Below, piece by piece: positions 1 to 11,389 of a stretch of DNA of 64,000 nt. Every line of letters begins with the position of its first letter. The first letter of the stretch is position 1. A program made the position numbers and the translations under genes. Source of the DNA: Brasenia schreberi (taxonomy: Eukaryota; Streptophyta; Magnoliopsida; Nymphaeales; Cabombaceae); assembly GCA_036023115.1 (NCBI GenBank), contig JAYKKT010000079.1:15243501-15307500 (forward strand), written 5' to 3'. A model generated the notes under the pieces. It was not told the DNA's origin and did no database searches. It worked only from the letters and a program-made list of their open reading frames with translations.

Positions 1-220
1 CCTCTCCATTTTAACCAACCAACATTAATTCTGTGCGTAACATCTCCATCAATTCTTCCATCACTCTGAAAAATTGACCCTATTTTAAACTTTCCTTTTG
101 GGGGATGCAATGTATGCCAATTTTAATTTTTATCTCCTCTAAAGTAACCAAATGATCAAACTTACATTCCATATATTCTGTCTTTGTTCTACTAAGTCGG
201 AGGCCTTTGCTTTCTAATGT

Positions 221-652
221 TTACCTCCATAGTTCCAATTTTCTATTAACTTTTTCCTTAGACTCCACTAATACAATATCATCTGCAAATAACATACACC
301 AAGATACTTTATCTTGAATATGTTTTGTTAACTCATCAATCACTATTATAAATAAATATGGACTTAAAGTTGATCCTTGATGTAACCGAATATTAACTTC
401 AAAGAAGTCTGTCATTCCTTCATGAGTCCTTACACATGTTTTTGCACCATCGTACATGTCTTTTATAAGGTTAATGTATGTTAATGGGATACCTCTTTTT
501 TCCAAAGTTCTCCAAATAACCTCCCTCGATACCTTATCATAAGCTTTTTCTAGATCAATAAATATCATGTGAAGGTCTTTCTTTTTTGCTCTAAAATGTT
601 CCATAAGACGTCTCAAAAGGTAAATCGCTTCAACACTAGATTTGCCTAGCAT
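221..652 (-). pseudogene. RTE LINE reverse transcriptase fragment
   Basis: This 143-codon open segment of the decayed LINE holds the central RT palm. It contains the FIDLEKAYD block carrying the first catalytic aspartate, the [11 protein letters not shown] block, and FADDIVL with the paired catalytic aspartates. It is only part of the roughly 440-residue RT seen in better copies (5031-6347 and 59867-61183). One codon is missing after FADDIVLVE compared with the copies at 34400 and 60500. It has no independent start and should not be annotated as a host gene. Confidence 0.85.
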
Positions 653-2480
653 GAATCCAAATTGGTTCTCTGTTGTACTTTATACTTGTCTTAACCTACG
701 TTCGATAATTTTTTACCACTGATACCTCCATAATTCGCATAATTCTTAATGTCTCCCTTGTCCTTATATACGAGTATAAGTGTACTCGCTCTCCATTCCT
801 CAAGCATCTTTTCGTTTCTCCATATTTCATTAAATAGTCTTGTGAGCTAAGTGATTCCTATTTCTCCTATTATTTTCCAAACTTCTATAGGAATATTGTC
901 TGGTCCTACCGATTTACCACCATTCATATGTTTAAGAGCCTCTTTGACTTCATTCTTTTGAATACGTCGGTAGAAATTGTGGTTTATATACTTTTCTGAT
1001 TTGGATAACTCTCCTAAACTAATACTAACATCTTTATTTTCATTAAAAAGCTTATAAAAATAGGTTTTTTATCTATTTCTTATATCATCATTTGTCACTA
1101 GAATTTTGTCATCCTCGTCCTTGATGCATCTAACATAATTAAGATCTTTAGTTTTCTTATCTCTAGCACTAGCTATCCTAAAAATATCTCTTTCACCCTC
1201 TTTTGAGTTGAGTTTTTTATATAAATCCTCCTAAATTTTAGCTTTTGCTTTACTCGTGGCCTTTTTCACTTCCTTCTTTGCTTTCTTATAAGCCTCTAAA
1301 GTTTCATTAGTTTTCTTAGCATAATGTAATTTGTAACATGCCCTCTTTTCCTTGATTTTATTTTGCACTACTTCACTCTACCACCAAGTTTCTTTTTGTG
1401 CCGGTACATCTCCCTTAGATACACCTAACACATCTTTTGCCACTTTCCTAATATGTATAGCTATATTGTTTCACATATCACAGGGTGTACCAACATAATT
1501 CCAAACATCTCCTTGAAGGACTTTCTATTTAATTATATATTCTTTCTCGCTTTTGAGGTTCCACCATTTAGTCCAAATAACTCGATACACTCTTTTCTTC
1601 TTTGTCCATTTTTTTATTTGTAAATCCATAACTAAAAGTCGATGTTGGGTTGTTAAGCTTTCTCCTGGAATTACCTTGCAATCTTTACAACACGCTCTAT
1701 CTTTTTTTCTACAAATAAAGTAATCAATTTGTGTTTGTGATAAGCCACTCTTATAAGTAATTAAATATTCATCTCATTTTTTTGAAGATTGTATTGACTA
1801 TAAAGAGATCAAATGCCATAACAAAATTTAAAATCTCCCTACCTTCCTCATTTATATCCCCAAAACCAAAGTTTCCATTAATACCTTGATATCCTAATGC
1901 CTCTTTACCGACATGTCCATTTAAGTCTCCTCCTAAACAAATCATCTCCCTTTATGAAATCTTTTGAATCACCTTATCTAACGATTCCCAAAAAGCTGTC
2001 TTTATACTATCTTCTAGTCCTACTTGGGGTGCGTAAGGACAAACTATATTCAAAACCTCTTCTCCTAACACTAATTTCAATGTCATGATTCGGTCACCAT
2101 ATCGTTATATGTCTAGTACACTATCCTCTAAATATTTATTTATGATAATACCAACTCCGTTTCAAGCTTTTCTTTACCTAAGTACCACAATTTAAAACCT
2201 ATATCCTCTATCTCCTTTGTTTTTTCTCCAACCCATTTTGTCTCTTATAAACATAGAATATGAATCTTTCTTCGAATCATAGTATCTACCACCTTCATTA
2301 GCTTACCGGATAATGTTCCGATATTCCAAGAACCAATACGAATCTTATTATTTAGAACTAGCTTCCTTACCCCCACATCCGTCTATATTCAAAATGCGGA
2401 GACCCTCTCTAAAAATTATTCACTACATTCGGGCGGCAATGTAGCGGGACTAACTTCTTTACCCACAATCGCCCATGATA

Positions 2481-2940
2481 TCGAATCCTTGCAAAAAGTT
2501 TTTGAAAGATTAAGGCTTTATAAGTTGAAACTAAACCCTCAAAAATGCGTCTTCGGAGTAGAATCCGGCAAGCTTTTTGGTTTTATGGTGAGCCAAAGGG
2601 GCATAGAAGTCGACCCCTCTAAGTATCGAGCTATCATAGATATGCCTCCACCCCCCAATTTAACACAAATTTGAAGCCTCCAAGGTCTTCTCCAATCAAT
2701 TAGAGGGTTCATTTTGAACCTCGCTATAAGACCTTTCAACAAACTTTTGAGAAAATGGGTGAAATTCGTGTGGGACGATGATTGCCAAAAGGCTTTCGAA
2801 AGACTAAAGGCGTATTTGGTTAATTCTCCTGTTTTAAACCCTCCAAAGCAAGGAAGACCTCTTTTGCTCTATATTTCTGTGCATGCGAATGCTTTGGGTG
2901 CATTATTAGCTCAATATGAAGATGATACCCATAAAGAGCG
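2481..2940 (+). mobile_element. Ty3/Gypsy RT-RNase H fragment nested in the LINE leader
   Basis: Plus-strand translation from about 2489 gives the end of a Gypsy RT: KLNPQKCVFG, then a thumb-like segment (VDPSKYRAIIDMP) and the linker into RNase H (FNKLLRKWVKFVWDDDCQKAF, then LLLYISVHANALGALLAQ). A TGA at 2672-2674 interrupts an otherwise continuous frame of about 150 codons. LINE leader sequence continues on both sides (up to about 2480 and again from about 2941), so this piece was inserted into, or picked up by, the LINE. No LTR, primer-binding site or other Gypsy domain is present. Confidence 0.85.
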
Positions 2941-3209
2941 AGAACCCTCTCTATAATTGATTCACAACATTTGAGTAAAAATGTAGTGGCCCTTGCGTAC
3001 TTATCATTATATTTGGGCTCTACAGTGTGTCGCTAGGCAGGGACGCCCCAAAGCAATGCTCATAATTTTTGTAATCCATGTTATAAAAATTTAACAAATT
3101 TTTACATTGGCTGTCGGAAGCCTAACACAACCCTCCTCCTTTATTCAGGCTTGGTACCGACAATGCAAGGGTGATCCCTTACATGGGCGGAGTTACATAT
3201 AGAAGATAC

Positions 3210-3566
3210 TAAGATGATAAAATGAAGATGTTGAGATGAGTGGTTACACAAGAAAAGATTGTATAGGAAATAAATTGAGAGTGATACCAATAGATGATAA
3301 AATGAGAGAAAATCGTTTAAGATGATTTTCACATCTAAAAGATTATGAAAAAAAGTTTTAGTAAGAAGGAATGAGAAACTAGATTGTGAAAATATTAAAA
3401 AATGAAGAGGAAAATCATAAAAGTGTTGGAATGAAACAATAAAACTAATCTAGCTTATGTAGAGTTAGTTGTTAGCATGACACGTGATCGGGCTCTATAA
3501 AAACAAAAAAATCATGTAATTGACCCCACCTAGTATGAAAAAGGCTTAGTTGTTGTTATTGTTGGA
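3210..3566 (+). mobile_element. Degenerate RTE LINE 3' end
   Basis: A diverged plus-strand copy of the last 350 bp or so of the RTE family. It covers the post-RT region (diverged [17 protein letters not shown] block), the terminal ACCCCACCTAGTATG-like segment and a decayed (TTG)n tail. Many indels remove any coding capacity. It abuts the intact 5' end of the minus-strand LINE at 3194, so that younger element apparently landed in or beside this older one. Confidence 0.8.
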
Positions 3567-3913
3567 AATTACTCATCAAAAAAAAAGGAAGAAGGAAATG
3601 AGCAAATCCTAAAGTTGTCAAATATGCAACACTATGTATGTGTTTGGAGCACGTTGTGTGTCTCAAGTAGCCCAACTTTTTGAAATTGGGCGGGCTTTGG
3701 ATTCGTAGTGAATGATGGTGGATCAGAATTGAACTAAGTTTTCAGGATCAAACTAAATGTGGTACCACATTGACATGTTTATAGAGGTTATAAGATCCAT
3801 GAATATGTTACACTTCATCATGAGCTGGTTGAACTAAACCCAAGCATGAATAGCTCAGTTAATTTATGAGTCCTACTAATAACAATCATGTCATTTGCAG
3901 TTCATTCATGATC

Positions 3914-3986
3914 CCTGGGTATCAAACTCATTGCCTTCAACTTGTAAGTCTATTATGTAGCCAGGCAAGCTATTGCTCAGTTGTGC
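3914..3986 (-). repeat. tRNA-derived SINE-like fragment, family B
   Basis: On the minus strand this reads as a polymerase III box-B-like core, GAGTTTGATACCC, preceded by an ACTTACAAGTTGAAGGC segment. The same layout recurs at 6505, 14572, 19003, 21123, 26030 and 27897, with a consensus core close to GAGTTCGATACCC. No host gene is seen between 3567 and 4355; the rest is AT-rich. Confidence 0.5.
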
Positions 3987-4069
3987 CATTTCCAGTTTAA
4001 TATGCTACAAGATAAGTACACAAGCAAAATAAAAATTTGTTTATTTTCCTAAAATATCATAAAAAAAAT

Positions 4070-4150
4070 TACTGAAGTGCACCACCAGTATCCAGAAACC
4101 CAAGAGGACCCTGATTGTGCAAGCTGGGTAGACTCACTATGGTTGCAAAA
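4070..4150 (+). repeat. Dispersed repeat shared with 40868-40950
   Basis: The segment beginning GTGCACCACCAGTATCC and ending near GACTCACTATGG is a diverged copy of the segment at 40868-40950 (GTACACCACTGGTACCC to GGTCACTATGG). No coding capacity or structure was recognised. Confidence 0.45.
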
Positions 4151-4159
4151 CTCTCGTAT

Positions 4160-4367
4160 AAAGAACAAAGATGTGCATTGATTGGACAATGAAGTTACAC
4201 ACCTTCAATTGTGCAATGATTAATATATAAATTTAGTATATGCTTTGTGATATTTGTACTTGGATGAACAAAGATGCAAAATTATTTGCGTTGATTGGAT
4301 AATGAAACTACACACCTTTAATTGTGCAATAATCAATATATTAATTTAGTATATGGTTTGTGATATA
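4160..4367 (+). repeat. Tandem duplication of about 105 bp
   Basis: Two diverged direct copies lie side by side (about 4160-4256 and 4265-4367). They share CACACCTT.AATTGTGCAAT and TTAGTATATG.TTTGTGATAT. The second copy ends in the 12-bp target-site duplication of the LINE that begins at 4368. Confidence 0.65.
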
Positions 4368-6364
4368 ACTATATGGTTATACATATTAGGAAAGTGGCGA
4401 AAGATGTGTTAGGGGTATCTAAGGGAGGTGTACCGGCACAAAAAGAAGCTTGGTGATAGAGTGAAGTAGTACAAAATAAAATCAAGGCAAAGAGGGCATG
4501 TTACAAATTACATTATGCTAAGAAAACTAGTGAAACTTTAGAAGCTTATAAGAAAGCAAAGAAGGAAGCAAAAAAGGCCGTTAGTGAAGCAAAAGCTAAG
4601 ATTTGGGAGGACTTATATAAAAAAACTCAACTCAAAAGAGGGTGAAAGAGATATTTTTAGGATAGCTAGGGCTAGAGATAAGAAAACTAAAGATCTTAAT
4701 TATGTTAGATGCATAAAAGACGAGGATGAAAAAATTCTAGTAGCAAATGATGATATAAGAAATAGATGGAAAAACTATTTTTATAATCTTTTTAATGAAA
4801 ATAAAGATGTTAGTATTAGTTTAGGAGATTTAGCCAAGTCAGAAAAGTATATAAACCATAATTTCTACCGATGTATTCAAAAGAATGAAGTCAAAGAGGC
4901 TCTTAAACATATGAAGAGTGGTAAATCGATAGGACCAGATAATATTCCTATAGAAGTTTGGAAAATACTAGGAGAAATAGGAATCACTTGGCTCATAAGA
5001 CTATTTAATGAAATATGAAAAAATCAAAGGATGCTCGAGGAATGGAGAGCAAGTACACTTATACCCGTATATAAGAAAAAGGGAGACATTCAAAATTGTG
5101 CGAATTATCGAGGTATCAAGTTAATGAGTGATACTATGAAATTATGGGAAAGAATTATCGAACGTAGGTTAAGACAAGTATCAAGTATAACAGATAACCA
5201 ATTTGGATTTATGTCAGGTAGATCTACTATTGAAGCGATTCACCTTTTGAGACGTCTTATGGAACATTTTAGAGCAAAAAAGAAAGGCCTTCACATGATA
5301 TTTATTGATCTAGAAAAAGCTTATGATAGGGTACCGAGGGAGGTTCTTTGGAGAACTTTGGAAAAAAGAGGTATCCCATTGACATATATTAACCTTATAA
5401 GAGACATGTATGATGGTGCAAAAACATGTGTGAGGACTCATGAAGGAACGACAGACTTCTTTGAAGTTAATATTGGGTTACATCAAGGATCAACTTTAAG
5501 TCCATACTTATTTATAATGGTGATGGATGAGTTAACAAAACATATTCAAGATGAAGTACCTTGGTGTATGTTATTTGCAGATGACATTGTATTAGCAAAG
5601 GAGTCTAAGGAAAAAGTTAATAGAAAATTGAAACTATGGAGAGAAACATTAGAAAGCAAAGGCCTCCGACTTAGTAGAACAAAGACAGAATATATGGAAT
5701 GTAAGTTTGATCATTTGGTTACTTCAGAGGACATAGAAATTAAAATTGGCACACATTGCATTCTCCAAAAGGAAAGTTTTAAATACCTAGGGTCAATTTT
5801 TCAAAGTGATGGAAGAATTGATAGAGATGCTACACATAGAATTAATGCTGGTTGGTTAAAATGGAGAGGAGCATCAGGTATTCTTTGTGATAAGAAGATA
5901 CCATTAAAATTAAAAGGTAAATATTATAGAGCAGCAATTAGGCCTGCCATGTTTTATAGTTCTGAGTGTTGGGCAGTTAATCATCAACATGTACAAAAGA
6001 TGTCTGTGACAGAAATGAAGATGTTGAGATGGATGAGTGGTCATACAAGAAAAGACCGTATACATAATGAGGTTATTAGAAACAAATTAGGAGTGGCACC
6101 AATAGAGGATAAAATGAGAGAACATCGTTTAAGATGGTTTGGACATATAGAAAGAAGATCAAAAGAAGAACCTATAAGAAGGTTAGAAAAACTAAATTTG
6201 GAAAGTATTAAAAGAGGTAGAGGACGACCACAAAAGTGTTGGAAAGAAACAATAAAGAATGATCTAGCTTATTGGGAATTAACTGCTAACATGGCACACA
6301 ATATTGATCTGTGGAAACAAAGAATCCATGTAGCCGACCCCGTCTAGTATGGGAAAAGGCTTAG

Positions 6365-6393
<29 letters not shown>
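4368..6393 (+). mobile_element. 5'-truncated RTE LINE with target-site duplication
   Basis: A plus-strand RTE copy starting near the end of the endonuclease-linker region and running through RT to a (TTG)n tail. It is bounded by a 12-bp direct repeat, GTTTGTGATATA, at 4356-4367 and 6394-6405, so both ends are certain. The start is the usual 5' truncation of incomplete target-primed reverse transcription. The linker frame is broken by an extra A near 4618, by TGG-to-TGA changes near 4453, and by TGA at 5016-5018. Confidence 0.95.
4584..6347 (+). pseudogene. RTE LINE linker plus reverse transcriptase ORF, one nonsense codon
   Basis: Two open segments in the same frame (4584-5018 and 5031-6347) are separated only by a TGA at 5016-5018 where sister copies have TGG. 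In the 438-residue downstream segment the RT palm shows FIDLEKAYD at residues 91-99, HQGSTLSP at 151-158 and FADD at 182-185. The C-terminal part carries the conserved [10 protein letters not shown] and [14 protein letters not shown] blocks found in all copies here. The product would make cDNA at a nicked target. This is one of the two least damaged RT domains in the window, but it lacks endonuclease and has a premature stop, so it is inactive. Confidence 0.9.
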
Positions 6394-6397
<4 letters not shown>

Positions 6398-6504
6398 GTG
6401 ATATAGGTGACATGCCCAACATGCAAGGCCACCAAGGTGGTCCTCTTACTCTTATGGAATATTATTCATTTCCCTGGAATAATTTTCTTTTGGGTGCAAT
6501 ATAG

Positions 6505-6592
6505 AATTCAAGCGAGACGCACGCTCGGGTATTGAACTCACGACCTTTAACAAGTGAGTTACTTCTCGTCGTGCTTTGCTATAATAAATTAT
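6505..6592 (-). repeat. tRNA-derived SINE-like fragment, family B
   Basis: A minus-strand copy with the box-B-like core GAGTTCAATACCCG (plus-strand CGGGTATTGAACTC at 6513-6526), followed on the plus strand by ACGACCTTTAACAAGTGAG, as in the other family B members. Confidence 0.55.
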
Positions 6593-7860
6593 TGAAACCC
6601 AAAAGTTGCTCTGCTTTTTGTTTTTCTTATATACAGCTCAAAATTTGATATTGTATTACAATAAAATTGCAAAATTGTGTTGGAATTTAGCAAGGGAAAA
6701 ATTCCCTCCCTTTGTAGCTACGAAATATTTCCGTTGTATCCTCTACTATTCTTGCATAAAAGAAGTTATAGCCCATGAAAAACCCTAGGGCGAAACTTAG
6801 AACAATGATATCCTCTCTCTCTCACTCTCTCAAACACAAAAACGTTGGTTCAATCTAGGGTTTGAGGAATGAGGTCAATGTGCCACGATAGATTAATTAT
6901 CTTTGTTTTTCTTTATGAGCTTGTTCGTCAGCATGATCTGTTATTCATTTTTGTGAAATGCAGAAGTTTCTAAGGTTTTGATACTTACACATGGTCTTTT
7001 GATGTTGCCTCTTGTGGATGAACTAGTGATTATTATGGCTTTTGTTATGGATCATACGTTATTGAGATTGATTTATTCTTTCCCAAGTGCTACTTGGTGT
7101 CCATCATATCTTGTTAAATTGTACGTTCTACTTCACATCTATGACATTCGTACCTGAAAGGGGCAAAAGTTGAGCATAATGATGCTTTAGAAAAGGTTTT
7201 TGGCACTAGTTTCATGGAAAATCAAATACTTTAATATATTCTTTATGTTCATCCATGGCTTTTCGGTAGTACGAATGTAATTTAAAATTTGTAACGTTTT
7301 TGAAAAAATACAATGAGCGGTATTATTATATTGATACTCTAAAAAAGAAATAATTGAGAATGAGTGGGCAGGTGAGCACGATCCAATCACTCCTAGTTTC
7401 ACATTTTCTAAAGATCATGGGGGAAGTTGTAAGATATAGTTGCAATTTCTCTTATATGTTGGATCAATATTGTAAAGACCAAAATAAAAAGAAGAAAATC
7501 CTAAGGTTAATTTGATAGTGAAGTCATGAGAGAAGTGACTTTGTATCTTGGGGTAGTAGTTTGGCTTCGTGTTGCTCGACTTCCCTCTCTTCCTTTGCAT
7601 CCTCGTCCACAAGAATGTCCCCTATATAGTAAAATTTGACAATATATCATACTTAATTATGACTTATGTAATACTGCTGTGTGGTTAACCAGACGGTCCC
7701 CAATTGCCATTTTTCTACTAGTGGTGTGATTCCTTGCTTCGTTCTGTCCTACATGAAAGGATGAGCATTTAAGCACATAAGATAGGATTGAGCTATGGAG
7801 ATTTCTCAAAACAAATAATACTTATTTTCAATTAAGAATCAACTTTCTTTCAAAAAAGGT
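6593..7860. other. Intergenic, no gene recognised
   Basis: AT-rich sequence with short open frames only (60-71 codons), none resembling a known protein. A CT run (6812-6829) is the only simple repeat. Confidence 0.5.
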
Positions 7861-7864
7861 GTCT

Positions 7865-8045
7865 TTATAGTAATATCTAGATGTGGCGGTTTCGAACCGG
7901 TCCGATGGTTCAAACTAGAACCGGTAGTAATTGAAACCAGCCGAACAAGCTCATGAACCAGAACCAGAAATCCCCTCCCCCCAGGTTTGGTTGGGTTCAT
8001 CGTACCCAGAAACCGACCCAAAACCAGCGGTTCCAGACTGGTGAT
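7865..8045. repeat. hAT-like element end or MITE with AACCGG/GGTTC repeats
   Basis: A dense array of short inverted and direct motifs (GAACCGG, GGTTC, AACCAG) on both strands. Similar GGTTC/GAACC-rich patches occur at about 20190-20260, 20760-20990, 24215-24345, 24725-24950, 28690-29030, 29480-29575 and 30155-30402. Subterminal arrays of this kind are typical of plant hAT-type non-autonomous elements. No transposase is present and the exact ends were not resolved. Confidence 0.45.
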
Positions 8046-8084
8046 AGCTTTAAATATTTTTTTCTAAAATCTCCTGTCACAAAC

Positions 8085-8160
8085 AAACTGTTCGCTTAAT
8101 GAAAGGGCGTTTTCCACCGTTGCAGCTGGTGGAGTTCGACTACGGGAACCAGATATGTCT
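8085..8160 (+). repeat. Partial tRNA-derived SINE-like element, family A
   Basis: It carries the box-B-like core GGTGGAGTTCGACTA preceded by GTTGCAGCTG, comparable to the better copies at 20453 and 40588. The 5' part is diverged. Confidence 0.4.
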
Positions 8161-8743
8161 ACTAATATCAGTATCCCTTGTATAGGAATAAGGGCTTAAC
8201 TCAATTTCCAGCCTCCAACGTTCGTTGAGCATGTTTGATGGCTAAGAAGTACAAGGAGATGACTCATACCTGAATTAGAAAGTTTAAAAAGCTCAAAACA
8301 TCTTATTTAATAAAGTTTGATCATAAAAGATTCTTATCTAGAAAATGATTATAAATTGAGATCTTTAACTTTTTGACTTATTTAGTTTTTTTACAAAATT
8401 CCATAAAGTAGGAAACAAATGGGAGCTCTAAAGCTGGTTTTGTCGTGTCACTCCATGATCGGAAAGGCCTTATACGGCCGGCTAAAACAGTGAAATCAAC
8501 CACAGATGGGGGATCACCAGGTTTAACTATTAATTCTAAGGGTTCTTTTATCCTCTCTTTTTTTATTTTGCCGGATGGATATTATTAAGCAAAAAGGCTT
8601 GTCTGATTCTGGACATAGCAACTGCATATGGCACGAACTGTAATACGGGACCAGATGGTCTTTTTCGTGACGCATTGGAAGTCGGTGCACGTCCGGATGT
8701 ATAACCTTATTCACATCATGTATTAAGTAATAAATGCTGCTTA

Positions 8744-8761
8744 CCCCCCCCCCCCCCCCCC
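8744..8761 (+). repeat. Poly-C run of 18
   Basis: An uninterrupted run of 18 C. The surrounding 8160-9075 shows no recognisable gene. A TG/TATG-rich microsatellite lies at 8820-8852. Confidence 0.9.
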
Positions 8762-9072
8762 ACTTTCTAAGATGGGAGGTTTCCAATAGCTCTCTCTTTT
8801 TGTGTGTTATATATATATTTATGTGTGTGTGTGCGTGTGTGTATGTATGTATACATATAGTAAAATTAGGAGTTGCTAGATACCCTCTCATATCATATTC
8901 TACTAGACTATCATTCTACTAGACTATCTTGAATGAATAATGTAAATTGAGTTGTCCATCAACATTGACACAATGATCAGTTTTATTTATGCAATGTGGG
9001 ATAGGTGCCTTGATTACTAATGATAGTGATGATTAAGAAATGTCTAGCATGGAGGTTGTTTAGCAGTTCTCA

Positions 9073-9075
<3 letters not shown>

Positions 9076-9134
<59 letters not shown>

Positions 9135-9136
9135 GG
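9076..9136 (+). repeat. Compound microsatellite (CT)n(TA)n(TG)n
   Basis: A CT run, then a TA run, then a TG run, ending in a G-rich stretch. The adjoining 9137-9515 has no recognisable gene. Confidence 0.95.
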
Positions 9137-9516
9137 GGGGGTGGAGGGATTGTATGAGAGAGGGAGAGAGCAACTATTCTTTGTTGAAGTTTGGTATGGA
9201 GTCAACTACTACATCTACTATAGGTGGAACGGTTAGGTGTGCTTGACACTTTTCGAGTGTCTTTTTGTAGCACGAAATCTCCATTTCCTACCATTTACAA
9301 GACGGCGCTGCCTTCGTCGTGTCGTTTCTGTCCCGCAGGGTCCGTATCACATATGATGCATTGAGTAATGCCATTTTAACTATTTGTAATCCAGATACGA
9401 ATAACAAAAGAATAGCCTTTTCCATCAAATAAGAAAAACCAAACAATAGCATCTGAACGAGATCAAGTCACTGGTGGTTCCTTTTGTAAAACTGAAATAT
9501 CCACATTCATGCAGCT

Positions 9517-9518
<2 letters not shown>

Positions 9519-9571
<53 letters not shown>
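9519..9571 (+). repeat. Compound microsatellite (CA)n(GA)n
   Basis: A short CA run followed by about 20 GA units. The sequence from 9572 to 9976 holds one open frame of 83 codons on the minus strand with no recognisable similarity. Confidence 0.95.
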
Positions 9572-9574
<3 letters not shown>

Positions 9575-9976
9575 GGTGAGTTCAGTACCTAATCCATGCA
9601 CATGTTAGGGTTCTGCCTAAATCTCCAGCTTAAAAATCAAAGGCAAGTCCTTGAATCAAATATTCTTGTTTAACAAGAAACAACAATACTTTCCCACATT
9701 CTTCAGGTAAAAGCATACATGTTGAATATAGTACAATCCTGGATATGCTATGAAGCCTAAAGTCTCCAAATCCATTTGGTTGGAGACTTTGACATGCGAA
9801 TTCTTGACATCTTTTCGAAGAAACAAGTATTAGGATATTCCGATCACATTGACGCACTTTTTGGCTTCCTACCAACACCATTTATAAAAGGACGTGAAAA
9901 CTAGCTGACTGAAGGACATAAAATAATGTGCTCAAGAGGGGGTCAAAACCTTTTTCGTTGATTAATTTCAAAAGTT

Positions 9977-9977
9977 G

Positions 9978-10014
<37 letters not shown>

Positions 10015-10190
10015 GTATATATATGTATATATATGTATGTATATATATGTATATATATGTATGTATATATATGTATATATATGTATGTATATATATGTAT
10101 ATATATGTATGTATATATATGTATATATATGTATGTATATATATGTATATATATATATGTATATATATGTATATGTATATGTATATATAG
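9977..10190 (+). repeat. CT/TA microsatellite with a 24-bp higher-order TATG unit
   Basis: After a CT run and a TA run, a 24-bp unit repeats about five times (about 10013-10150): two TATATATATG decamers plus a TATG tetramer. Because the unit is a multiple of three and avoids stops, it is open in several frames on both strands and yields spurious Tyr/Ile-rich ORFs of 64-133 codons. Confidence 0.95.
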
Positions 10191-10842
10191 TAAAGCTGGT
10201 AGGTTGAAGGTGTGTCTAAATGTGATCTCTTCAACCGACAAATTAGTGATAATCTCCAATCATATAGTTTCTTCGCTCCTTCATAGTTTGGACATTGTGG
10301 GCACCTGCAACAAAGATCTGTGTACGTAGCCACTTGTTTGCTGTTTTAAGTACCCGTAAACACCTAAATTTTTTTTTTAAATATTTTTAAAAAAAATTAT
10401 TTTTAAAAGCAAAATTATAATTGTTGGTCTTTTATGACCTTTTTCAACAAAACAACTTAAGTGAGCCCATTTCCAAATCCAAAATTTTGTATGAACCTCA
10501 AAGTGAGTTACCTTGAGCCCCACCAAAAAAATCAAATTTTAACAAAATCTCAAAAAATAACCATTTTACCCTGAAGACTATACTAGCAAAATTTCGTTGT
10601 TTCAAGCATATTTCTTTCACAGAAGGGGTTGCAAAAGTTAAAAAAGAACATTTGGAATCAAAATAAGTTCTAACTATAAAATATTTACAAAATAATTGTT
10701 TTACCTCTACATAATATTCGAATTAAAAATACAAAAAAAAAAATATGCTTAAAACATGATGGAGGAGTGTGACTCCAAAAGACTCAAGCTTAAGCGTCAA
10801 GTAAAAAGTCTGAAATACCCCGACCAAGGGTGATCTTATATC

Positions 10843-11045
10843 AAATGACCCTACACCAATTAGAAGGTTAAAGTGATCTAGAAAGGTTAAAGAGATCGAT
10901 ACTCAGAGCAAAAAATGATAAAATCATCAATATAGAATAAGAAAACCAAAAAGCCCAAAATACCCATAGTCGAGGAAGATCCTACACCAAGCAACCTTAC
11001 ACAACTAGAAGGTTAAAGTGATCCAAAAAGGTTAAAGAGATCAAC
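10843..11045 (+). repeat. Short direct duplication, about 150 bp apart
   Basis: AGAAGGTTAAAGTGATC..AAAAGGTTAAAGAGATC-like sequence occurs at about 10860-10900 and again at 11000-11042, each after a CCTACAC/CTTACAC motif. A GC-richer stretch (11060-11330) follows. No gene was recognised from 10191 to 11380. Confidence 0.55.
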
Positions 11046-11389
11046 CAATGGAGCAAACAAGGGTAAAAGCGTCACCACTGGCTACCACACACGCAACCAC
11101 GTGCCTCTCGTGCCACCACTAGCCACCACAGACTGCCCACAAACTACCATGTGTCACCAAGTAACAAGTATTGGGCCCACCACGCCTCTGACGGGATCCC
11201 CCTAGGTCGTGGGGACCCCCATGCACGCTCCATGTGTGCCTTCCATGCGAAATGTCTCCCACGTGCTCAAATATGCTTGAAACGTGCACAATTGTTTCCA
11301 ACACATGACATATGAGTACAACTGCCCTTCTCATATGGGAATACCTCTAGATGAATTGGATTTATATAAGGTCCAATAACCCAAAAAGA

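Larger units (their letters stand above)
1..3194 (-). mobile_element. RTE-clade LINE, full-length at its 5' end, 3' end cut by the window edge; degenerate
   Basis: Read on the minus strand, this is one RTE-type non-LTR retrotransposon. Its 5' leader (about 3194-2310) matches the complete copy that starts at 31914, including the extreme 5' end AACTCCGCCC at 3194. Endonuclease sequence follows (about 2310-1700), then a linker and reverse transcriptase, with the FADD catalytic box near 280 and the DLEKAYD box near 555. The frame is broken many times; the longest open piece (221-652) is 143 codons of RT. A Ty3/Gypsy scrap of about 460 bp (2481-2940) sits in the leader. RTE elements encode an apurinic-type endonuclease plus RT and insert by target-primed reverse transcription. 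Plant copies are often mis-annotated as craniofacial development protein 2. The 3' tail lies to the left of base 1. Confidence 0.9.

Noticed and set aside
8523..8922. ORFs with His/Thr or Cys/Val repeats
   Set aside because: They derive from TG/CATA microsatellites and a poly-C run.
9882..10333. Overlapping Tyr/Ile/His-rich ORFs of 64-133 codons on both strands
   Set aside because: They are translations of a TATATG microsatellite whose repeat unit is a multiple of three; no non-repeat coding sequence supports them.
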